Part shown: piece after piece, positions 1 to 5,585 of the stretch
Numbering within the stretch: position 1 is the stretch's first letter
Layout: each line of letters begins with the position of its first letter
NCBI GenBank assembly: GCA_030596305.1
Contig: JAUVKK010000073.1
Location: 1-5,628 of the forward strand
Source of the DNA: Helicobacteraceae bacterium
GTDB lineage: Bacteria; Campylobacterota; Campylobacteria; Campylobacterales; Sulfurimonadaceae
DNA length: 5,628 bases
Direction of reading: 5' to 3'
Made by a program: the position numbers and the translations under genes
The notes under the pieces: generated by a model
Seen by the model: the letters and a program-made list of their open reading frames with translations, nothing else
What the model was told of the DNA's origin: nothing
Database searches by the model: none

Positions 1-903
1 ACCAACCGTTGAAGTGTAGTTGATCCAATCATAAACAATATCGTTGCTGAGTATTGCATTCGCCTGCACAATGGTGTCGTCTTGAATGCTGATAGAATTG
101 GCAATGTAGAGGTTCTTTTGGTCGTTTTTCTGTGTCATTGAGAGCAGAAGCGGATCGTAGTTGATCTGTGTAGAGAGTACATTGGCCGTCTCTACGTCAT
201 ACACTGCAAGTTGAGAGAGTATCATAGTACTTTTGATAAGCGGTGTATTGAGAATGAAACTGCCGTTTTGGATCTTCTTATTCTCATTAAAATAGGTTTT
301 TAAATTGCTTCTCTTCTTGTCGATGGCATAGGTCAGAACCTCTCTCTTTTTACTTGTATTGCTTCGCTTTAAATAGCTTTTTTTTGTCATCTCTAACAAC
401 CGCATACCCTTATGCGATTTATCATACATAACTACTAATGGCGAGTGGGCATAGGGTGCAAGCTTTTCTATCTGAGCCTTGTAGTCAATAGCACCAAAAT
501 AGATGTTGTTGTTAATATTGGCAAGTTCGCTTCGATGAACTGTTGGAAAAAAGATAGTGAGTTCTTCTTCTTGTGCCACAATCGTTTTGGCACCTTGAAG
601 GGTCATCGGAGCAATGATGTAACGAAATTCCTGCTCTTTGATCTCGTTCAAGACACGTGTTATCTCCTCTGGTGACTCACTGCTTATTTGAAATGTTTTG
701 AGTGTATATGGGCGCTCGCGTGTCAGCATATAGGCAAAGACAGCTGTCGATGTGGTGTGGGCGTAACGGCCGATCTTGTCTGGCAAGATCATAGCGATCT
801 TAAGCTCATCTTCTTGTTCCATCGTGACCACTGTAACCTTGTGTACACAGCTGTTTATAAAAAATGAAATGAACAATAGAAAGAGAATATTAAACAATTT
901 CAT
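1..903 (-). CDS. Putative lipoprotein, type 1 periplasmic-binding-like fold (3' end cut by window edge)
   Basis: The frame is open for 301 codons from an ATG at 903-901 to the window edge. The protein begins MKLFNILFLLFISFFINSC: a basic residue, a hydrophobic stretch and a lipobox-like I-N-S-C with Cys19, so it is probably a lipid-anchored envelope protein. Residues 33-41 (LKIAMILPD) start a domain closely matching the neighbouring protein at 1030-2370. Shared blocks include YIIAPMT (95-101), FFPT (118-121), NIYFGAIDYKAQ (133-144), SPLVVMYDKS (154-163), STQINYDP (244-251) and SNDIVYDWINY (286-296). By the paralogue, about 65 residues are missing off the left edge. The pattern of IAP-L/M-T, central PLVVMYDKS and late LSNDIVYDWINY resembles type 1 periplasmic-binding or LpoA/LppC-like proteins; this is inference from motif order only. 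A weak AAGG lies 9 bases before the ATG. A terminator separates it from the upstream paralogue, so it probably has its own promoter. The ligand is unknown. Confidence 0.88.
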   Translation of the reverse strand, partial: MKLFNILFLLFISFFINSCVHKVTVVTMEQEDELKIAMILPDKIGRYAHTTSTAVFAYMLTRERPYTLKTFQISSESPEEITRVLNEIKEQEFRYIIAPMTLQGAKTIVAQEEELTIFFPTVHRSELANINNNIYFGAIDYKAQIEKLAPYAHSPLVVMYDKSHKGMRLLEMTKKSYLKRSNTSKKREVLTYAIDKKRSNLKTYFNENKKIQNGSFILNTPLIKSTMILSQLAVYDVETANVLSTQINYDPLLLSMTQKNDQKNLYIANSISIQDDTIVQANAILSNDIVYDWINYTSTVG

Positions 904-942
904 TACTAGCAGCCTTGATTATAAAGAGAAGGTTATTTACCT

Positions 943-971
943 ATTTTAGACGATGTATAGTGAAATTGTAA
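943..971 (-). promoter_or_regulatory. Candidate sigma-70 promoter for the lipoprotein gene
   Basis: Reading the minus strand, TTACAA (971-966) and TAAAAT (948-943) are separated by exactly 17 bases, between the upstream terminator and the gene start at 903. The -10 matches the consensus at five of six positions; the -35 only at three. A perfect TATAAT at 923-918 is also present but overlaps the likely ribosome binding region, so it would give an almost leaderless transcript. The call is weak and rests on position and the terminator just upstream. Confidence 0.3.
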
Positions 972-981
972 CATAAGAGAT

Positions 982-1017
982 AAAAGGGTGCTCCTACTAA
1001 TTTAAGCAGTGCCCTTT
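982..1017 (-). terminator. Rho-independent terminator after the secreted-protein gene
   Basis: On the minus strand, AAAGGG (1017-1012) pairs with CCCTTT (988-983). Inside that, TGCT (1008-1005) pairs with AGCA (992-989) after a three-base CAC bulge, leaving a 12-base loop. The stem runs into four Ts (985-982). It begins 13 bases after the TAA stop of the gene ending at 1030. The bulged stem is modest, so some readthrough into the paralogue downstream is possible. Confidence 0.65.
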
Positions 1018-1029
1018 ATGAAGTAGAGT

Positions 1030-2370
1030 TTAAAACTGCTCAGTTGAAGGAATGACGACATTTCCGTATTCATCCAAAACAGGTGTTACTCCCTCTTCAA
1101 CCACTTCAAAACGTGTGCCGGAAGGTTTAACAATAGAGATAGGATATAGGATCTGATTATCCAGCATCGGAAGTTGATAAGCACGTTCTGTATGGGTGAT
1201 AGTGTGGTAAAAGTAGTCCGCACCTACTGTTGAAGCGTAGTTGATCCAGTCATAAACGATGTCATTGCTCAAAAGAGAGTTGGCTTCGATAAGAATGTTG
1301 TTGTTGATATTGACGGAGTTGGCGATGTACATGTTATCACGGTCCTGTTTTTGCGTCATAGAGAACATCAGTGGATCATAATTGATCTGAGTCGAGAGGA
1401 TATTAGTTGTGTTTGTGTCATATGTTGTCAGTTGTGAGAGGATCATTGTACTCTTAATAACAGGTGTATTTAAAAAGAATGTCCCAAATTGAATCTTTTT
1501 ATTTTTTTCAAGGTGCCATTTCAGGTTAGTGGTCTTACGATCGATACCGTAAGCGATCACTTTTCTCTTTTTTGGTTCGAGTTTGGCGTTATACTCCTCT
1601 TCCAGCTCTTCGAAGATCTCTTTTCTGCTTGTATCTTTGAATGGAAGTTCACTCTCCATATAACTCTCTTTGGTCTGCTTATAGAGCTTTTTGCCTTTGG
1701 CTGACTTGTCATACATAACGACAAGCGGTGAACTTGCCTGTTCTGAGAGTTTATCAATCTGAGCCTTGTAGTCAATGGCACCAAAGTAGATGTTTTCAGC
1801 ACTGGTATTGAGGTCATTTTTGTTGATGGTCGGGAAATAGACATTGAGCTCTTCTTCGTTCTCAACGATGGCTCTGGCACCTTTTGGCGTTAGTGGTGCG
1901 ATGACATAGTGAAATTCCTGCTCTTTGATCTCATTTAAGACACGCTCTATCTCTTCCGGACTTTCATCCTCGATCTGAAAATTTTTCAAAACAAAAGGGT
2001 GGTTACGTGTCAAAAGATAGGCAAAGACGGCATTTGATGTTGAGTAGGCATAGCGGCCGATCAGCTTGTATGGCAGGATCATTGCAATTTTAAGCTCTTC
2101 ACGCACCAGGTTGGTCGAACCGATATTGAACAGACCGATATAGATCATACGCTCGTCTTCAAGCTCCATACATTCGAGCGTATCATCCGCCAGAGCAAGG
2201 AAGGTAAAGATCTGGCCCTCTTCGAGGTACTTTTGCAGACAGTCGTTATCACACTCCTCATCAATGTCTATGAGTTGTATATAGGTAGTAGGCAGAGGGA
2301 TCGAAGAGACTTGGGTACTCTCTGCAATCAGGAAAAAGGGGATAAGAAGCAGTAGAAAATGTTTTATCAT
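1030..2370 (-). CDS. Secreted protein, type 1 periplasmic-binding-like fold
   Basis: A 446-residue protein of unassigned function. The N-terminus MIKHFLLLLIPFFLIAES is a typical Sec signal peptide, so it is probably periplasmic. Residues 20-90 are an acidic extension with Cys40, Cys44 and Cys67, absent from the paralogue at 1-903. From about 93 (LKIAMILPYK) the proteins align throughout: VIAPLT (156-161), YFP (178-180), ENIYFGAIDYKAQ (192-204), SPLVVMYDKS (214-223), STQINYDP (326-333), SNDIVYDWINY (368-378) and TVGADYFY (381-388). Residues 240-270 hold a charged, Glu/Lys-rich segment mostly missing from the paralogue, perhaps coiled coil. Block order recalls type 1 periplasmic-binding or LpoA/LppC-like proteins (inference). 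I chose ATG at 2370 over the in-frame TTG at 2376: AAGAG lies six bases before the ATG but abuts the TTG, and the ATG makes an ATGA overlap with the glycosylase stop. It is followed by a terminator. Confidence 0.9.
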   Translation of the reverse strand: MIKHFLLLLIPFFLIAESTQVSSIPLPTTYIQLIDIDEECDNDCLQKYLEEGQIFTFLALADDTLECMELEDERMIYIGLFNIGSTNLVREELKIAMILPYKLIGRYAYSTSNAVFAYLLTRNHPFVLKNFQIEDESPEEIERVLNEIKEQEFHYVIAPLTPKGARAIVENEEELNVYFPTINKNDLNTSAENIYFGAIDYKAQIDKLSEQASSPLVVMYDKSAKGKKLYKQTKESYMESELPFKDTSRKEIFEELEEEYNAKLEPKKRKVIAYGIDRKTTNLKWHLEKNKKIQFGTFFLNTPVIKSTMILSQLTTYDTNTTNILSTQINYDPLMFSMTQKQDRDNMYIANSVNINNNILIEANSLLSNDIVYDWINYASTVGADYFYHTITHTERAYQLPMLDNQILYPISIVKPSGTRFEVVEEGVTPVLDEYGNVVIPSTEQF

Positions 2371-2381
2371 AGACAACTCTT
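2367..2381 (-). promoter_or_regulatory. Coupled stop/start (ATGA) with internal ribosome binding site
   Basis: On the minus strand the AAGAG at 2381-2377, inside the end of the glycosylase gene, precedes ATG (2370-2368) by six bases. The overlapping TGA (2369-2367) ends the glycosylase. The four-base ATGA overlap is the classic arrangement for translational coupling, and it settles the start of the secreted protein. Confidence 0.8.
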
Positions 2382-3098
2382 TATGGTTTTAAGATCAGTT
2401 AACGTTTCGCTTTTAAATGATGGGTTACGCAATAAAAACTGTGGATGGAAGATCGGTACGATGATGTAATCACCAAAGTTGATCTTATGGCCTCGGACGT
2501 GTTCAAAATCACTGTCGTCGCTGCTTAAGAGACTATAGGCATCCTCTCCAAGCGCTATGACCACCTTAGGCTTGACAGCCTCTATCTGTTTATAGAGATA
2601 GGGCTTGCAGCTTGAAAACTCTGACTTAGAGGGGGTGTTTGTTCCCAGAGGTTTACATTTGACTGCATGGGTAATGTAGACGTCCTCTTTTTTGATACCG
2701 AGCACATTCTCTATCATCTTGACCAGTGACTCGCCTGACTTACCGACATAGTAGCTGTTGGAAGTGTCTTCACTGATCGAGACATAGGCATCAATGATCA
2801 TCAGGTCGGCATTAGGATTTCCCATGCCGCTCATGCTCTGCTGGCGGGACTTGCTAAGGTCACAAAGATGACATTGTGCGATCATATCCTGCAGTAGAAA
2901 CAGGTCATCGGGAAGCTCTTGTGTAGCGGTTGGTTTATTGGTCACAAAGGGGTCGCTGTAACTATATCCGAGTGCTTTCAAACGGTAGAGGTTTTGAAGC
3001 ATTACTAGGTTTTGATAGGATTTCGTGGCAGCCCCTTGACAATCATAAAAATTGATAGCTAAGTGTAGTAAATGGTGTGTTAAATTCCGATAAATCAT
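2367..3098 (-). CDS. Family 4-like uracil-DNA glycosylase with a 4Fe-4S cluster, divergent active-site motif
   Basis: A cytoplasmic base-excision repair enzyme of the UDG superfamily, expected to cut uracil from deaminated DNA. Four cysteines fit the family 4 iron-sulfur pattern: Cys76 and Cys79 (CHLC), Cys148 (VKCKP) and Cys164 (SSCKPYL), spacing C-x2-C-x68-C-x15-C. The late HPQFLLRNPS (218-227) matches the HPxxxLR leucine-loop motif; YVGKSGESL (117-125) and VYITHAVKCKP (140-150) are also family-like. The first catalytic motif, normally GEAPG or GEGPG, is replaced here by DAYVS (103-107), so activity or substrate range may differ. Length, 243 residues, is slightly above usual. The ATG at 3098 has no visible Shine-Dalgarno. 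Met33 (3002) is an alternative, since family-like sequence begins near LQNLYRLKALGY (34-45); it too lacks a clear ribosome site. The gene overlaps the next by ATGA and probably depends on readthrough from the PPK2 genes or a promoter in the gap before it. Confidence 0.88.
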   Translation of the reverse strand: MIYRNLTHHLLHLAINFYDCQGAATKSYQNLVMLQNLYRLKALGYSYSDPFVTNKPTATQELPDDLFLLQDMIAQCHLCDLSKSRQQSMSGMGNPNADLMIIDAYVSISEDTSNSYYVGKSGESLVKMIENVLGIKKEDVYITHAVKCKPLGTNTPSKSEFSSCKPYLYKQIEAVKPKVVIALGEDAYSLLSSDDSDFEHVRGHKINFGDYIIVPIFHPQFLLRNPSFKSETLTDLKTIKSCL

Positions 3099-3150
3099 AG
3101 GGCGAAATAGGTGTTATGCTCTTGTTTTTAGTGCAGATGCAGTTGACGAA

Positions 3151-3178
3151 GAGTTAGGACACAAGGTCCTAACTTGTG
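3151..3178 (-). other. Stem-loop region with two mutually exclusive hairpins
   Basis: GTTAGGAC (3153-3160) and GTCCTAAC (3166-3173) form a perfect 8-bp stem around a five-base loop; A3152-T3174 extends it by one pair. CACAAG (3160-3165) and CTTGTG (3173-3178) form a competing 6-bp stem whose loop is one arm of the first. The region lies 33 bases after the second PPK2 stop and 53 bases before the glycosylase start. No T-run follows on either strand, so it is not a standard rho-independent terminator. It could be an RNA processing or attenuation element, a 3' end stabiliser, or a protein-binding palindrome. Confidence 0.6.
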
Positions 3179-3210
3179 GATGTGACTATATGACTGTCTC
3201 TATAAACGTA

Positions 3211-4074
3211 TTATTTAAGTGAGAACTTAAACTTTTTTTCCATCGCTATAGCTTCATCTCGTCCGTAAACGATGATCTCTTTATCGACAATGATCTTCTT
3301 TTTATCGATTTTATCTGGATAATCCACAAAATTTAAAATATGTTTTATGGCATTGATTCGAGCTCTTTTTTTATTATCACTTTTTACAATTGTCCAAGGA
3401 GCAGCTTCTGTATGCGTAGCACTCAACATCATGAATTTAGCCAGGGAGTACTCATTCCATAATTTCTGCGACTCTTTGTCTACAGGAGAGAGTTTATACT
3501 GTTTTAGCGGGTCTGTCTCTCTGGCTTTAAATCGTCTTGCCTGTTCATCTTTGGAGACTGAAAAGTAGAACTTGAAGATCTTTATCTCTTCATCTACGAT
3601 CATCTGCTCAAATTCAGGGGCATCCTTTAAAAACTTGTGATGCTGTCTCTCTGTACAAAACCCCATGACAGGCTCAACCATAGAACGGTTGTACCAGCTT
3701 CTGTCAAACATGACGATCTCGCCGGCAGCCGGCAGATGTTTTACATATCTTTGAAAGTACCATTGCGTTGTCTCTGTATCACTCGGCTTTTCCAATGCGA
3801 CAACTCTGGCACCCCTTGGATTTAGATGTTCAGTGATCCTTTTAATGGTACCGCCTTTTCCAGCAGCATCACGGCCTTCAAAGATCATCAAGATCTTAAG
3901 ACCTTTACTCTTTACATAGTTCTGAAACTTAAGAAGCTCGACTTGCAGTGCAGCCAACTCTTTTTCATATGCAAGGGTCTCTTCTTTTACCCAGACCTGG
4001 ACTTTTCCAGGTTTAGACTTAGCTCCTTTTTTAACTTTTGTATTTGTCTCTTTTTTTACTTGTTTGTTTTTCAT
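3211..4074 (-). CDS. ppk2: Polyphosphate kinase 2, class I (second of tandem pair)
   Basis: PPK2 transfers phosphate between polyphosphate and nucleotides; class I enzymes mainly make NTP from NDP and polyphosphate, in the cytoplasm. The 287-residue protein has the Walker A GRDAAGKGG (67-75), followed by TIKRITEHLNPRGARVVAL (76-94), Walker B with DRSWYNR (124-130), the lid helix region ARRFKARETDPLKQYKLSP (179-197), and APWTIVKSDNKKRAR (225-239). These match the PA0141-type class I enzyme of Pseudomonas from memory. Residues 1-24 are strongly basic (KNKQVKKETNTKVKKGAKSK), possibly helping to bind the polyanion (inference). The ATG at 4074 has AAGGA five bases upstream, overlapping the stop of the preceding ppk2, so translation is probably coupled. 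It is similar over its length to the upstream paralogue, around half identical by eye. Both share a C-terminal D-x-E-I-x-x-x-G motif. NDP versus NMP preference cannot be settled from sequence alone. Confidence 0.96.
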   Translation of the reverse strand: MKNKQVKKETNTKVKKGAKSKPGKVQVWVKEETLAYEKELAALQVELLKFQNYVKSKGLKILMIFEGRDAAGKGGTIKRITEHLNPRGARVVALEKPSDTETTQWYFQRYVKHLPAAGEIVMFDRSWYNRSMVEPVMGFCTERQHHKFLKDAPEFEQMIVDEEIKIFKFYFSVSKDEQARRFKARETDPLKQYKLSPVDKESQKLWNEYSLAKFMMLSATHTEAAPWTIVKSDNKKRARINAIKHILNFVDYPDKIDKKKIIVDKEIIVYGRDEAIAMEKKFKFSLK

Positions 4075-4086
4075 GTTTTTCCTTTA
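4075..4086 (-). promoter_or_regulatory. Ribosome binding site overlapping the upstream ppk2 stop codon
   Basis: On the minus strand the TAA stop of the first ppk2 (4086-4084) shares its last base with AAGGA (4084-4080), and five bases later comes the ATG at 4074. The gap between the genes is only nine bases. Ribosomes finishing the first gene would therefore sit on the start signal of the second, which favours co-translation of the two kinases. Confidence 0.8.
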
Positions 4087-4968
4087 TCCTAAAAATTTAC
4101 CCATACTTGCTCTTTGTGCATTCATGATCTCGATCTCTCTTGCGCCAGAAATAGCTATTTCAGGGTCCAGTGCATAGTTGAGAGCTTCATCTCTTCCCTC
4201 ATAGTCAACAGAGTTCAAGATGACTTTTAACGATTCCATTCTCGCTTTTTGCTTATCGTTTGATCTTACGATTGTCCATGGCGCATTATGCGAGTGTGTC
4301 TCTTTGATCATACTGTATTTTGTATTTGTAAAATCATCCCATCTCTCTTGCGCCTGCATGTCGATCTCGCTCAGTTTCCACTGTCGTAACGGATCGGTCT
4401 TTCGTCTCTCAAACCGTCTTGCCTGCTCATCTTTAGTAACACTAAAATAGAGTTTAACAAGGATTATCCCTTGACGGTGAAGATCGTTTTCAAACCCTTT
4501 GACCCCGTTCATAAAGTCAGTGTACTCTCTCTCTGTACAGAACTTGAAAACGGACTCTACCATGGCTCTGTTGTACCAACTTCTATCAAAGAGAACTATC
4601 TCTCCGCCTCTAGGAAAATGTTGTATGTACTTTTGATAAAACCATTGTGTCTTTTGCTCTTCAGTAGGTTTGCCGAGTGCAACGACACGATAATGTTTTT
4701 CATCCATATAGCGTGTCACTCTTCTTATCGTCCCACCTTTTCCTGCTGCATCGCGGCCTTCAAAAAGTATGATCATTTTCTGGGATGTACTCTCAAGATG
4801 TTTTTGAAGTTTAATGAGTTCGGCCTGATATGGCTTTAACTTCTGTTCATCATCTCTTTTTTGTTTGGCTTTACTTACCGACTTAGATGCTTTAAACGTC
4901 TGTATCAGTTCATCAAGTGAGACGGCAGTGCCATCGATTTCGAATGATTTTTGACTGTTTTCTTCCAT
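4084..4968 (-). CDS. ppk2: Polyphosphate kinase 2, class I (first of tandem pair)
   Basis: A 294-residue PPK2 that should phosphorylate nucleotides from polyphosphate, or run in reverse. Walker A GRDAAGKGG is at 71-79, then TIRRVTRYMDEKHYRVVAL (80-98), Walker B DRSWYNR (128-134), the lid segment ARRFERRKTDPLRQWKLSE (183-201), and APWTIVRSNDKQKAR (229-243). All residues expected for a working P-loop kinase are present. It differs from its downstream partner in the N-terminus, which is acidic then basic rather than purely Lys-rich, and in the MDEKHY segment where the other has LNPRGA. It has a C-terminal tail with ALDPEIAISG (266-275). AAGGA lies six bases before the ATG (4979-4975), a strong site. 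It is the first gene of the minus-strand run, with promoter sequence expected in the AT-rich 4986-5130 region. It probably assembles as an oligomer like other PPK2s; mixed assemblies with the neighbour are possible but untested. Confidence 0.96.
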   Translation of the reverse strand: MEENSQKSFEIDGTAVSLDELIQTFKASKSVSKAKQKRDDEQKLKPYQAELIKLQKHLESTSQKMIILFEGRDAAGKGGTIRRVTRYMDEKHYRVVALGKPTEEQKTQWFYQKYIQHFPRGGEIVLFDRSWYNRAMVESVFKFCTEREYTDFMNGVKGFENDLHRQGIILVKLYFSVTKDEQARRFERRKTDPLRQWKLSEIDMQAQERWDDFTNTKYSMIKETHSHNAPWTIVRSNDKQKARMESLKVILNSVDYEGRDEALNYALDPEIAISGAREIEIMNAQRASMGKFLG

Positions 4969-5035
4969 GTTGATTCCTTTTTAAATGTTTAGAATTAGAG
5001 TCTGTTTGAGAGAAATACACTGCTCTTACTGTCTC

Positions 5036-5061
5036 TATTTCTGTGTATATTATTTCTGTGT
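5036..5061. repeat. Two direct copies of TATTTCTGTGT upstream of the ppk2 pair
   Basis: The 11-base TATTTCTGTGT occurs at 5036-5046 and 5051-5061, a 15-base period, with a looser third copy (CTATTTTTGT) around 5067. On the ppk2 coding strand it reads ACACAGAAATA. It lies 68-93 bases before the first ppk2 start, overlapping TAATATACA-like sequence (about 5054-5046) that could be a -10 element. A regulator site is possible, but low-complexity AT sequence can produce such repeats by chance. Confidence 0.45.
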
Positions 5062-5108
5062 TGTGTCTATTTTTGTTACTACCGTAGGAGAAAATCTTTT
5101 TGTGATCA

Positions 5109-5127
5109 AAAAAACGAAACGTTTTTT
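5109..5127. repeat. AT-rich inverted repeat AAAAAACG-AAA-CGTTTTTT
   Basis: AAAAAACG (5109-5116) and CGTTTTTT (5120-5127) are perfect inverted arms of 8 bases around AAA. It sits about 140 bases upstream of the first ppk2. The stem has only two G-C pairs, so it would be a weak terminator despite the flanking T and A runs. It may serve as a bidirectional insulator or protein-binding palindrome. Confidence 0.45.
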
Positions 5128-5153
5128 CATGCTGTTAGATTTGTGGTTATAAT
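5125..5153 (+). promoter_or_regulatory. Possible plus-strand promoter (TATAAT)
   Basis: A perfect TATAAT lies at 5148-5153 in T-rich sequence. Seventeen bases upstream is TTTCAT (5125-5130), a poor -35, though a weak or absent -35 is common in Campylobacterota promoters. No open frame of useful length starts soon after it on the plus strand, and the integrase start is about 370 bases away. The call may therefore be chance in AT-rich DNA. Confidence 0.2.
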
Positions 5154-5160
5154 AAATCAG

Positions 5161-5525
5161 TTAACTTAGTCATAATAATTAAATGGTAGTCCTATATTTC
5201 TTAATACATATTTAATTACTTGAAACTTATAGAATTTTCATGGATTGGTAATAGTTCTACACAGAAGAGATGATCACTTTAAATTAGATCTAGAAAGATC
5301 ATGTTTTTACGGAAAAAGGGGAAGTTGAAGAAGTATTGAGTTGGAATGACTTGAAGAATGGTTGGAATAGGGGGCTTAACCCCTATTATGAAAGTTACAG
5401 AGTGAGATTACTCAGTTACTTCTACAACTACAGCAGTTGATTCCCAGATACCGATAAGTAAATCCCTTACTATAGGGAAACTTGCCTCTTTAGTTTCAAA
5501 GAATTCTAATATAAATGGAACTATT
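5161..5525. other. Intergenic stretch without a supported gene
   Basis: About 365 AT-rich bases between the ppk2 upstream region and the integrase start. No tRNA arms were recognised. Three open stretches exist: plus 5294-5440 (48 codons and a stop, no ATG), minus 5593-5408 (61 codons and a stop, no ATG, GTG or TTG start), and the in-frame upstream extension of the integrase from 5406 (no usable start). None matches a family I know. The minus frame ends in a stop followed by a hairpin, so it might be the tail of a decayed gene. The stretch could be the junction between the chromosome and an inserted element. Confidence 0.5.
5366..5387. repeat. Perfect inverted repeat AATAGGGG / CCCCTATT
   Basis: AATAGGGG (5366-5373) and CCCCTATT (5380-5387) form an 8-bp stem with four G-C pairs around the six-base loop GCTTAA. 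There is no clear T-run on either side, so terminator function is uncertain. It lies 20 bases beyond the stop of the minus-strand open frame ending at 5408, and about 140 bases before the integrase start on the plus strand. Confidence 0.55.
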
Positions 5526-5585
5526 ATGGAACTTTTTGGAACTAAATATACAGGTGTTCTAACGGCTAAAAAAGCTGATGGAACT
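5516..5585 (+). repeat. Four copies of TGGAACT around the integrase start
   Basis: TGGAACT occurs at 5516-5522, 5527-5533, 5537-5543 and 5579-5585. Start-to-start spacing is 11, 10 and 42 bases, close to one, one and four helical turns, so all copies would face roughly the same side of the DNA. The second copy overlaps the ATG at 5526. This pattern would suit an autoregulatory operator or arm-type recombinase sites. Confidence 0.6.

Noticed and set aside
445..675. Plus-strand 76-codon open frame
   Set aside because: It lies antisense within the lipoprotein gene, has no family likeness, and is a shadow of a conserved coding frame.
918..923. Perfect TATAAT on the minus strand just before the lipoprotein start
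   Set aside because: A transcript from it would begin inside the likely ribosome binding site, and no -35 is visible; the site at 943-971 fits better.
1557..1880. Minus-strand 107-codon open frame in a second phase
   Set aside because: It overlaps the secreted-protein gene in another phase and reads as Ser/Lys-rich nonsense; the main frame is supported by its paralogue.
2371..2376. TTG at 2376 as start of the secreted protein
   Set aside because: The AAGAG site would directly abut the TTG, while the ATG six bases later has proper spacing and forms the ATGA overlap.
4471..4839. Plus-strand 122-codon open frame
   Set aside because: Antisense to the highly conserved first ppk2; no independent support.
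5341..5368. Two TTGGAAT copies 21 bases apart
   Set aside because: Only two short copies in AT-rich sequence, with no extension of identity; chance is a sufficient explanation.
5420..5460. Possible tRNA T-arm (GTTGATTCCC) as an integrase target
   Set aside because: The T-loop is not canonical and no acceptor, D or anticodon arms could be found around it.
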